Shown here piece by piece: positions 57,593 through 64,000 of a stretch of 64,000 nt of DNA. A program made the position numbers and the translations under genes. How positions within the stretch are numbered: position 1 is the first letter of the stretch; the number at the start of each line of letters is the position of its first letter. The stretch is from Plut-88900 sp965116945 (GTDB lineage Bacteria > Chloroflexota > Dehalococcoidia > Plut-88900), in contig OZ220734.1 of assembly GCA_965116945.1 (NCBI GenBank), positions 868,001 through 932,000 of the forward strand. Direction: 5' to 3'. The notes under the pieces are model-generated. The model saw nothing but the letters and a program-made list of their open reading frames with translations, made no database searches and was not told the DNA's origin.

Positions 57593-58075
57593 CTACGCCC
57601 GGGCGTTGTAGAGCTGGATGGTGAGTTCCATGTGACCGATGTGCTGGGCGAGTTCGTCGATGGTGTGGACCAGGGCCCAGCGGTTTAACTGGGGGCCGAG
57701 GGTGTCGACGGCGCTCAGTTGGGTGAGGGCGGAAGGGTCTAGGCTGGCGAGGATTTCTCTGGAGATGGCGCGGGTCTCGGAAATTACGTCGGCGATGGGG
57801 CGACTCGTGCCCCAGAAGCTGAGGTTGCCGCTGTCGTCTACCCGAGCGACGAACTCGGTGTCGCGCTGGCGGCCGACGTCGTTGCCGGTGAGGCCTTGCC
57901 CCACCCACCACCGGACGACGCCGCACATGTGGGCGCAAAGGGCGGCTACGGAGTTGGTGTCGGTGTCGAGGGGTTGCCAGTTGAGGGCGTCGGGGGTGAG
58001 GGGGGCGGCGTTGTCGGCGGCTTTTTCTAGGAGCATGTCGATGAAGTCTGAGTAGCCTTGGATTTCTCCGTTCAT
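57593..58075 (-). CDS. DinB-like metal-binding protein
   Basis: A 160-residue four-helix protein of the DinB/YfiT superfamily. The candidate metal-binding histidines are in ALCAHMCGVVRWWVGQG and HTIDELAQHIGHMELTIQLY, spaced as in the family. Known members are thiol-dependent transferases (bacillithiol or mycothiol) or of unknown function. It stands alone just past the tRNA gene. Confidence 0.88.
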   Translation of the reverse strand: MNGEIQGYSDFIDMLLEKAADNAAPLTPDALNWQPLDTDTNSVAALCAHMCGVVRWWVGQGLTGNDVGRQRDTEFVARVDDSGNLSFWGTSRPIADVISETRAISREILASLDPSALTQLSAVDTLGPQLNRWALVHTIDELAQHIGHMELTIQLYNARA

Positions 58076-58159
58076 GGGGTTACCTCCGAGGGGTTATGAA
58101 GAAGGGTATCGCGGATTGTAGGATATCTCAAATCACCCCGCTCAACCGGAAGAACCCTC

Positions 58160-58189
58160 ACCCCCTCGGTCCCCCTCTCCCTTAGGGCC
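58160..58189. repeat. Left half of palindromic repeat C, split by IS481 element
   Basis: CCCCTCGGTCCCCCTCTCCC then TTAGGGCC; the other half (GGGCCATCAAGGGAGAGGGG) continues at 59481-59500. Compare the unbroken copy at 22681-22726. Confidence 0.7.
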
Positions 58190-58191
58190 TT

Positions 58192-59480
58192 TGTAAAGAC
58201 TGGGTAGAAGGTTTACAGGTGTTCGGAGACATGGTTTACACATTTAGAGGGGTCTTTGGACCTGGGGCTCAGGGCCGCGCAAGTCCACTTCAGCGATTAG
58301 ATGAGTCATGAACCACACTCTCCACACACCATCGGCAGCAGTGGGCCGTAGAGCTACCGGGCACCCCCTAAACGCCTTGCCGATTCTGAACTCCCGACCC
58401 CTGAAGCTCACCCAACCCTCAACCATCACCTTTCGCACCAGGTCCTCGTCCCCGTACTCCACTGGGGGCAGCGTCTCGGGGAAGTTGCGGGGACTGGGTG
58501 CAAAACGGCTGATAGGCGGTGCCAAGTTGAGGGCCTGATGGGGTCTCTCGGTATTGTAGACGCTTCGCCATCGGTTGAAGACCTGCTGACATTCGGAGAG
58601 GTCTGCGAAGTTGCGTCCCTGGAGCACCTCGGCCTTTAGGGTGCGGTGGAACCGCTCTCCCTTGCCTTGGGTCTGAGGATGGTAGGGCCGTCCATGGCTC
58701 ACCCCGATGCCGAGGCGCAGAAGCCATACGGTCAGTGGTGTGTAGGTATGGAATGCGTCGCTGCCCCAGGGGGCGCCGTTGTCCATTAACATCCGCAGGG
58801 GAAGGCCATAGGTGCGGAAGGTGGAGGTCAGGTGCTCCCTCACCGTATCGGTACGTTCGTTGGCACAGGCATAAAGCCCCAGGGAGAAGCGGGAGTGGTC
58901 ATCCAGCACGGTGAGGGGATGACACCGGTCTGCTCCGGTGGGGAAGTGGCCTTTGAAGTCCATCTGCCACAGGTCGTTGGGACAGGGGTGTTCAAATCGC
59001 TGCCAGAAGCGCTGGGGCGCCTCCCCATCATCGGGGATCTCCTGATGACGGTGCAGAATGGCCGTTATAGTGCTGGGGCTGGGCACGTGGGCGTAGTTCT
59101 TGTTCAGTAGGACCGCTCGTATCGTGCGACCTCCCCAACTGGGGTGCTCCCGTCGAACTCTCAGAACCGCCTCTTCCAACTCCACCGAAGTCCGGTTGGG
59201 CGAGCTGGTGGGCCGACGGGAACGGTCGGCCAGACCTGCCTTTCCCTCATAGGCATATCGGTAGAGCCACTTGTATCCGGTGGGCGCCGAGATGTTGAAG
59301 CGTCGGCACAACTCCCGTATGTTCGCTCCCTCTCTTTGAGCCAACGTTACAAACTCACCTCTTAGGGTCACTGTCGATGTCTCCTGCCAGGGAATGGTGT
59401 GCCTCCTGTGGCCTGGTTGGCGTACACAAGGTGTAAACCATGTCCCTGTACAGGTGTAAAGTATCTCCCCGGTCTATACA
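58192..59480. mobile_element. IS481-family insertion sequence, apparently intact
   Basis: A 1289-base element with one transposase gene. The 50-base terminal inverted repeats (58192-58241 and 59431-59480) start with TGT and match at 39 of 50 positions by my count; the innermost 10 (TGGTTTACAC) are identical. The flanks show a direct GGGCC on both sides, or 7 bases with one mismatch (GGGCCTT/GGGCCAT) next to the ends. Insertion was in the centre of a dispersed palindrome. Confidence 0.9.
58244..59371 (-). CDS. IS481-family transposase
   Basis: A 375-residue DDE transposase. The N-terminal helix-turn-helix is ANIRELCRRFNISAPTGYKW. The rve core carries D in NDLWQMDFKGHF, D in LMDNGAPWGSD and E in HPQTQGKGERFHRTLKAEVL. 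A C-terminal region follows (YNTERPHQALNLAPPISRFA). No frameshift or stop is seen, so it may be active. It fills the element between the terminal repeats. Confidence 0.95.
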   Translation of the reverse strand: MTLRGEFVTLAQREGANIRELCRRFNISAPTGYKWLYRYAYEGKAGLADRSRRPTSSPNRTSVELEEAVLRVRREHPSWGGRTIRAVLLNKNYAHVPSPSTITAILHRHQEIPDDGEAPQRFWQRFEHPCPNDLWQMDFKGHFPTGADRCHPLTVLDDHSRFSLGLYACANERTDTVREHLTSTFRTYGLPLRMLMDNGAPWGSDAFHTYTPLTVWLLRLGIGVSHGRPYHPQTQGKGERFHRTLKAEVLQGRNFADLSECQQVFNRWRSVYNTERPHQALNLAPPISRFAPSPRNFPETLPPVEYGDEDLVRKVMVEGWVSFRGREFRIGKAFRGCPVALRPTAADGVWRVWFMTHLIAEVDLRGPEPQVQRPL

Positions 59481-59489
59481 GGGCCATCA

Positions 59490-59563
59490 AGGGAGAGGGG
59501 AAGAAAAAACAGAGGCATACGCATGCCCCCAAGCGCATGCGTATGCCTCTAGTTTGGTACTGG
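59490..59563 (-). terminator. Intrinsic terminator, conserved-flank family copy d
   Basis: On the minus strand the flank CCAGTACCAAACTAGAGG leads into a perfect 16-base stem (AGAGGCATACGCATGC at 59511-59526 with 59535-59550) with an 8-base loop, then GTTTTTTCTTCCCC. It lies downstream of surE, in its direction. Confidence 0.9.
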
Positions 59564-59576
59564 AGAAATGGGGGGA

Positions 59577-59612
59577 GGGGATGAATTCCCGATCGGGGCC
59601 GGGAATGACGAA
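59577..59612 (+). repeat. Dispersed repeat B (single copy)
   Basis: GATGAATTCCCGATCGGGGC CGGGAATGACG, an inverted ATTCCCG...CGGGAAT pair, between terminator copy d and the surE stop. Confidence 0.65.
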
Positions 59613-59624
59613 TTAAAGGGCTTC

Positions 59625-60410
59625 CTATGCCTGGCCGTTGCGGAGTTCCTGAAACATGTTGTCGGTCAGGGTGGTGAGGTTGGGGAGGGAGGAGTGGGCG
59701 GTGATGTCGTTCTGGAGGGGTGTGACGGAGATGAAGTCTCTCTCGACCGCATAGACGTCTGTGCCGGGCTGGGTGGTCCAGTTGGGCTTGGAGCGGTTGA
59801 TCCAGTAGTGGAGGCGTCGGGGGTCGTTGCCTTCGTCCACTACCTCTGTGTAGGAGCCGTCGGAGAGCTTGGTTACTTTGACGCCTTTGAGCTGCTCCAG
59901 GGGCTTGTTCGGGACGTTGACGTTGATGAGCGCCCGAGGCGGGAAGAGGCCGGCTCGGGCCTTGGCGGCGAGGAGGTAGGCAATGCGAGCGGCGGCTTCA
60001 AAGTGGACGTCATAGAGGGAGGTGACAGAGACAGCCAGGGAGGGGATGCCGCGGAAGAAGCCGTGAAAGGCAGCGCCGACCGTACCCGAAACGAAAACGT
60101 CGTTTCCGAGGTTTGAGCCGGTGTTGATGCCGGAGACAAGGAGGTCGATGGGGCCTTCTACGAGCTTCTCGGTGGCGAGGATGACGCTATCGCCGGGGGT
60201 GCCTTCTACGGCGTAGGACTTGATGCCGTCCCGATTGAAGATGGTAGGGGCCATTCGGACGGCGTTGTGGAGGGTGATGGAGCTCCCGACGCCGCTCTGC
60301 TGTCTGTCAGGGGCGACGACTGTTACGTCGCCTATTTTCTTCAGGCTTTCGGCGAGGGCCCAGAGACCTGGGGAGGATATGCCGTCATCGTTGGTTACGA
60401 GGATTTTCAA
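59625..60410 (-). CDS. surE: 5'/3'-nucleotidase SurE
   Basis: A 261-residue survival protein E, a metal-dependent nucleoside monophosphatase. The metal-binding DD is in KILVTNDDGISSPGLWALAE, with SGINTGSNLGNDVFVSGTVG as the second signature. I chose the TTG at 60410, where SurE proteins normally begin (MKILVTNDDG). An ATG 14 codons upstream has no ribosome site and would add a Pro-rich extension. Last gene of a minus-strand series after panB and panC, separated from panC by repeats, so it may have its own promoter. Confidence 0.93.
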   Translation of the reverse strand: MKILVTNDDGISSPGLWALAESLKKIGDVTVVAPDRQQSGVGSSITLHNAVRMAPTIFNRDGIKSYAVEGTPGDSVILATEKLVEGPIDLLVSGINTGSNLGNDVFVSGTVGAAFHGFFRGIPSLAVSVTSLYDVHFEAAARIAYLLAAKARAGLFPPRALINVNVPNKPLEQLKGVKVTKLSDGSYTEVVDEGNDPRRLHYWINRSKPNWTTQPGTDVYAVERDFISVTPLQNDITAHSSLPNLTTLTDNMFQELRNGQA

Positions 60411-60504
60411 GGTCGGGGGTGCTCCGCGTTTGGGGTGGGGGGAGTTTAGCATAGTGGGGGTCGTCGGATGCGACGGATAGGTGAACGCGACCCCCACGCT
60501 CGAC

Positions 60505-60600
60505 CCCCTTCGAGAGCCTCAGGACATGCTTCGCGTGCCTCAGGGTGAGCGGCCATACAACCGAAGATGGATTCCGGCTCGGGGGCCGGAATGACGGAAG
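60505..60600 (+). repeat. Composite dispersed repeat A+B
   Basis: Repeat A is here doubled (CCTTCGAGAGCCTCAGGACA, then CTTCGCGTGCCTCAGGGTGA GCGGCC) and followed by a B unit, GATGGATTCCGGCTCGGGGG CCGGAATGACGG. It lies between surE and panC. Confidence 0.75.
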
Positions 60601-60607
60601 AATGAGA

Positions 60608-61444
60608 CTAGAGATTGAGGGGAAGGCTGTCTATGAGGCGGGTGTTGCCTATTTGGACGGCGAGGAGGGCCAGGGCGCCGGATTGAACGGTTTGTAGGTT
60701 TTCGAGGGTGTCGGGGTGGGCGATTGTGGCGTAGTCGAGGCGGGCGAGGGGTTCTGTGTAGATGATGCGGGTGATCTCGGCCTGGATGTCGGGGCAGGAG
60801 AGGACGCCTTCATTGCAGAGGACCTGGGCCCGGGAGAGAGCTTTCCAGAGGACGGTGGCGGCCCGACGCTCGTCATCGCTCAAATAGACGTTGCGGCTGC
60901 TGATGGCGAGGCCGTCGGGTTCACGGACGGTGGGTACGCCGACGACTTCGAGGGGGAAATCGAGGTCTCGGGCCATGCGGCGAATGATGATGAGCTGTTG
61001 GGCGTCCTTCTGGCCGAAGTAAGCGCGATCGGGTTGGACGATGTGGAATAGCTTGGAAACCACGGTGGCGACGCCGATGAAGTGACCGGGCCTGGAGATG
61101 CCTTCGTGGAGGTTGGCGATAGGGCCGGGGTCGACCCTGGTGTCGGAGCCGGGGTGGTACATTTCCTCGGGGGTGGGGGTGAAGACGAGGCTGACGCCGG
61201 CATCTTCGAGCATGCGCAGGTCACGGTCGAGATCTCGGGGGTAGGAGGTGAAGTCCTCGTCGGGGCCGAATTGGGTGGGGTTGACGAAGATAGTGGCGGA
61301 TACGGCGTCGTTCTCGGAGGAGGCGCGTTCTACCAGGGCCATATGACCGCGATGCAAGAAGCCCATTGTGGGGACGAGGCCAAGGGAGCCGGGGATCGAG
61401 GCCCGGTCGGCTCGGAAGTCGGCGATGGTGTCGAGGACTTGCAT
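60608..61444 (-). CDS. panC: Pantothenate synthetase
   Basis: A 278-residue pantoate-beta-alanine ligase, last step of pantothenate synthesis. The adenylate-forming motifs are VPTMGFLHRGHMALVERASS, FVNPTQFGPDEDFTSYPRDL and DRAYFGQKDAQQLIIIRRMA. The ATG follows panB by 143 bases in the same direction. Together with panB it covers the pantoate branch; panE/ilvC and panD are not in the window. Confidence 0.97.
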   Translation of the reverse strand: MQVLDTIADFRADRASIPGSLGLVPTMGFLHRGHMALVERASSENDAVSATIFVNPTQFGPDEDFTSYPRDLDRDLRMLEDAGVSLVFTPTPEEMYHPGSDTRVDPGPIANLHEGISRPGHFIGVATVVSKLFHIVQPDRAYFGQKDAQQLIIIRRMARDLDFPLEVVGVPTVREPDGLAISSRNVYLSDDERRAATVLWKALSRAQVLCNEGVLSCPDIQAEITRIIYTEPLARLDYATIAHPDTLENLQTVQSGALALLAVQIGNTRLIDSLPLNL

Positions 61445-61503
61445 GGGATGGCTGCGTGTAATCTAGACAGTCGGTAAGCCTACAACCCCCATTCCGTTCT
61501 TGA

Positions 61504-61580
61504 AACCCTTCGACGGTGCTCAGGGCGAACGGAATGCCCCTCACCACCCTTGGATTCTCGTTTTCACGGGAATGGCGAGT
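61504..61580 (+). repeat. Degenerate dispersed repeat A+B
   Basis: CCCTTCGACGGTGCTCAGGG then CGAACGG, followed about 25 bases later by TGGATTCTCGTTTTCACGGG AATGGCGAG. It lies between panB and panC. Confidence 0.5.
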
Positions 61581-61586
61581 GGTGTA

Positions 61587-62423
61587 CTAGGCGTACTGCA
61601 TTAGCTCAGAGAGGACGCCGGGGTCCATGTTGAAGCTTTGTTTTTCTGTAGGGAATAGGGAGGCCCGGACATCGTCACGATAGCGGGATATGGCTTCGGC
61701 GGTAGCCGTGCCTATTGAAGCGTAGGTGCGGGCGTGGCGGGGTGTGAAGTCGGGGCAGGTGGCGAGCATGTCATTGGTTACCAGGACTTGCCCGTCGCAG
61801 TGGACGCCCGCGCCGATGCCGATGGTGGGTACAGAGACTCTTTCGGTGATGAGTCGGGCGAGGGGGGCGGGAACGCATTCGAGGACTATAGAAAATACGC
61901 CGGCATCCTCGAGGGCCTTGGCGTCGCGGAGCAGCTGGGCAGCCTTCTCGGGGGTCTTGCCCTGGATGCGGTACCCGCCGAGCTGATTCACCGACTGAGG
62001 GGTTAGGCCGATATGGCCCATGACCGGGATGCCACTCTCGACAATGTGTCGGACGGTGTCGGCGACAGAGACGCCGCCCTCAAGCTTGACGGCCTGAGCG
62101 CCACCCTCCTGGAGGAGTCGTGCGGAGTTTTTGAGTGCCTCGTCGTTGCCGCAGCGGTAGCTCATAAAGGGGAGGTCGGTGACTATTAGTGAACGCTTGG
62201 CGCCTCGGGCCACGGCTTTCGTGTGGTGGACCATGTCGTCCATGGTGACGTAAACGGTGGACTCGTAGCCGAGGACGACCATTCCGAGGCTATCGCCGAC
62301 GAGAATCATGGGGATGCCAAGTTCGTCGAGGGTTTTGGCGGTCTGGTAGTCGTAGGCGGTAAGCATGGGGATCTTTTCCCCGTCCCGCTTCATCTTGATG
62401 ATGGAGGCTGTTGTCTTACGCAT
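61587..62423 (-). CDS. panB: 3-methyl-2-oxobutanoate hydroxymethyltransferase
   Basis: A 278-residue ketopantoate hydroxymethyltransferase that adds a methylene-THF carbon to alpha-ketoisovalerate. Seen: MLTAYDYQTAKTLDELGIPM, ILVGDSLGMVVLGYESTVYV, GGAQAVKLEGG and GHIGLTPQSVNQLGGYRIQG. Length and motifs are standard. It starts 24 bases after the P1 peptidase stop, so the two may share a transcript, and panC follows. Confidence 0.97.
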   Translation of the reverse strand: MRKTTASIIKMKRDGEKIPMLTAYDYQTAKTLDELGIPMILVGDSLGMVVLGYESTVYVTMDDMVHHTKAVARGAKRSLIVTDLPFMSYRCGNDEALKNSARLLQEGGAQAVKLEGGVSVADTVRHIVESGIPVMGHIGLTPQSVNQLGGYRIQGKTPEKAAQLLRDAKALEDAGVFSIVLECVPAPLARLITERVSVPTIGIGAGVHCDGQVLVTNDMLATCPDFTPRHARTYASIGTATAEAISRYRDDVRASLFPTEKQSFNMDPGVLSELMQYA

Positions 62424-62446
62424 ACGTGCTCTCCTGTGCAGGGGAT

Positions 62447-63457
62447 TTAGCCCTCTCTCGTCAAGGGAGAGGGGACTGGACCGTTCACTTCCAGATCTGA
62501 AACCGAGGGGACGCCTCCGAGACTTGTGGCTCGGGTTATGGCATTGACTATGGCGTTGCTGAGGGCTCGGGTGGCGGCCGCGCCAATAGGGGTGACTTCC
62601 GATACCGGTTCACCTTTGCCTGTGGATAAGGCGAATACGACGTCGCCGTCGAACATCGTGTGGGCCGGCCTGATAGCCATGGCTAGTCCATCGTGGGCCA
62701 TCTGGGCGACCTTGTTAGCCTGTTCCTTGGACAGGGGTGCGTCCGTGGCGATGACCGCGAGGGTAGTGTTCTGAATAGCAGACATCTCGACCGGCTCCGC
62801 TGTGGGGTTTTCCAGTAGGTCTACGGTGTCCAGGAAGGCGTTGCTGCTCGGGTCACGGGGGCCGGCAATAAGAGCGCCAGTCTCGGGACCGACTATGCTG
62901 CCGAGAGCGTTGACGGCGACAAGGGCCCCGACGATGTAGTCGCCCACGCGTCGGCTGGCACTGCCGAGGCCGCCCTTTACGGCTCGGTCCAGACCCAGTG
63001 CCTTACCGACGGTTGCACCGGCGCCTGCGCCTACGGAACCCTGGAGTGGGGCGGAGGTGTCGGCGGAGAGGCAGGCCTGATAGCCGTTCTCGGGGCGGGG
63101 GCGGACGGAAGGGTCTCCGATAGCGAGGTCGAAAAGGATAGCGGATGCAACTATGGGGACGACACCCACACCGACGGGGTAGCCTACGCCCTGCTCCTCC
63201 AGATAGGTCATCACGCCGTCTGCGGCGGCGAGGCCGTATGCGCTGCCACCGCTCAGGACGATGGCGTGGGCTTCCTGGACGAGGGTGAGGGGTCGCAGGA
63301 GGTCGGTCTCACGGGTGCCTGGGGCCGCACCTCGAACATCTACGCCTGCCACAGCGTCCTCTGTAGTGAGGACAACTGTGCAGCCGGTCACAGCGCGGGA
63401 GTCGGTGTAGTGGCCGACTTTGACACCAGATACGTCTGTTATCGAATCGTACAACAA
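62447..63457 (-). CDS. P1-family (DmpA-like) peptidase
   Basis: A 336-residue self-processing aminopeptidase/beta-aminopeptidase of family S58. It shows ITDVSGVKVGHYTDSRAVTG, IVLSGGSAYGLAAADGVMTY and QGSVGAGAGATVGKALGLDR. The likely autocleavage site is before Thr in AIQNTTLAVIATDAPLSKEQ. I chose a TTG at 63457 (another TTG directly follows), which fits the usual N-terminus. The longer GTG start at 63487 would place a perfect hairpin inside the coding region. The last ten residues (PVPSPLTREG) are encoded by a piece of repeat C. Confidence 0.9.
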   Translation of the reverse strand: MLYDSITDVSGVKVGHYTDSRAVTGCTVVLTTEDAVAGVDVRGAAPGTRETDLLRPLTLVQEAHAIVLSGGSAYGLAAADGVMTYLEEQGVGYPVGVGVVPIVASAILFDLAIGDPSVRPRPENGYQACLSADTSAPLQGSVGAGAGATVGKALGLDRAVKGGLGSASRRVGDYIVGALVAVNALGSIVGPETGALIAGPRDPSSNAFLDTVDLLENPTAEPVEMSAIQNTTLAVIATDAPLSKEQANKVAQMAHDGLAMAIRPAHTMFDGDVVFALSTGKGEPVSEVTPIGAAATRALSNAIVNAITRATSLGGVPSVSDLEVNGPVPSPLTREG

Positions 63458-63484
63458 AACCCTCGCAAACCGACCGCGAGGGTT
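63458..63484 (-). promoter_or_regulatory. Hairpin covering the ribosome-binding site of the P1 peptidase gene
   Basis: On the minus strand AACCCTCGC and GCGAGGGTT form a perfect 9-base stem with a 9-base loop, followed by TTGTTG. The right arm contains the only Shine-Dalgarno-like GAGGG before the TTG start, so the site would be paired. It could also work as a terminator/attenuator, since U-rich sequence follows. Confidence 0.55.
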
Positions 63485-63681
63485 CACAAGGGTTCTATTC
63501 TGCGCCCGGTCCGGTTCTTCTGGATACCGGCCATTGGGCTATTGGAGGTTTTCCGGTAAATGCTTACCGCCGCTCGCGGTCGGCTGCGAGGGTGATTGTA
63601 CAGGGTGAGGGGTGAGGGGTTCAAGGGGTAGAGAGAGGATATATACTGTCGGGGATAGACCGTTGTTCGGAAGGGAAAGGC

Positions 63682-64000
63682 ATGCCTGATACAGTAGCAA
63701 TCCCGGCCAAAGAGGAGTTCCCGAAGGTAATGCGGCGCACACTGGAGTTGACGGGTGGGAAAGTGTCGGCGGAGAGCGTGGGGAAGCTGTACAAGATATT
63801 CAAGTCGCTGAGGTGGGACTTCCCGGACTATGAACTATCGGCGTACACGGTGCTGGACTCGGACGGGAACTTCGGGTATGCGGAGTCTATCGAGGGGTCG
63901 CCGGATGCGCATATCACGATGGATGCTGAGCGGCTTCACCAGGTGGTATATGGTCGGGGGAACATGGCGAAGATGTTTCTGTCGGGGCAGATCAAATTGA
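63682..64000 (+). CDS. SCP2 sterol-carrier domain protein, N-terminal part
   Basis: The first 106 residues of a protein that runs off the right edge. It starts MPDTVAIPAKEEFPKVMRRT. After a helical N-terminus it shows the SCP2 pattern: WDFPDYELSAYTVLDSDGNF, HITMDAERLHQVVYGRGNMA and FLSGQIKL. SCP2 domains bind lipids or acyl-CoA. An AAGGGAAAGG stretch precedes the ATG. Bacterial single-domain members are common beside acyl-CoA metabolism genes; no partner is seen here. Confidence 0.85.
   Translation, partial: MPDTVAIPAKEEFPKVMRRTLELTGGKVSAESVGKLYKIFKSLRWDFPDYELSAYTVLDSDGNFGYAESIEGSPDAHITMDAERLHQVVYGRGNMAKMFLSGQIKL

Noticed and set aside
63458..63487. GTG at 63485-63487 as start of the P1 peptidase
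   Set aside because: It would put a perfect hairpin and ten atypical Arg-rich residues at the N-terminus; family members start near the TTG at 63457.

Overview
The window is 64 kb of GC-rich bacterial chromosome, cut inside a gene at both ends (uvrA on the left, an SCP2-domain gene on the right). The gene content suggests an aerobic, heterotrophic member of the Chloroflexota, probably of the Dehalococcoidia/SAR202 type: several LLM/F420-type oxidoreductases, acyl-CoA dehydrogenases, a crotonase, two GlcG/HbpS proteins, a CBS-less IMP dehydrogenase, an MpaB-type oxygenase and many Thr/Pro-linker lipoproteins. There is no rRNA or strong marker gene to prove the lineage, so this is an inference.

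Layout. 0-12 kb: uvrA end, a membrane protein with its winged-helix regulator, a crotonase, a duplicated TolB-like propeller lipoprotein, a GuaB3-type protein, malic enzyme flanked by two GlcG proteins, and the translation cluster rpsP-khpA-rimM followed by yebC. Near 11.8-12.1 kb the plus strand changes from C-rich to G-rich. 12-25 kb: M28 peptidase, GPP34 protein, STAS protein, family 5 solute-binding protein, class III aminotransferase, DUF4389 protein, LLM oxidoreductase, 2-hydroxyacid dehydrogenase, a retropepsin-like protein and a peroxiredoxin whose active-site cysteine codon is UGA. 25-38 kb: a PPC-domain lipoprotein, a stand-alone Lrp/AsnC ligand domain, two acyl-CoA dehydrogenases separated by an AT-richer insert, a TM2 protein, and a minus-strand operon that starts with an NCS2 permease fused to a kinase-like ATPase domain. 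38-48 kb: ATP-grasp / ammonium transporter / alpha-E operon, a partner-switching module (STAS, receiver-PP2C phosphatase, anti-sigma kinase), and an MMPL exporter with an MpaB oxygenase. 48-55 kb: 1-Cys peroxiredoxin, a large secreted protein, a CrtC/AttH-like lipoprotein, a YgjP-like metallopeptidase and a branched-chain amino acid binding protein. 55-57.5 kb: an AT-rich island ending at a tRNA-Met(CAU). 57.5-64 kb: DinB-like protein, an intact IS481-family element, surE, panC, panB, a P1 peptidase and an SCP2 protein.

How the parts fit. The central themes are fatty-acid/CoA and flavin chemistry, cell-envelope lipoproteins and signalling by protein phosphorylation. The most notable items are the likely selenocysteine peroxiredoxin (24875-25366), the permease-kinase fusion at 36.1-37.9 kb close to a partner-switching module, and a family of intrinsic terminators with conserved flanks but unrelated stems. 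One terminator copy lies beside a palindromic repeat that was split by the IS481 element.
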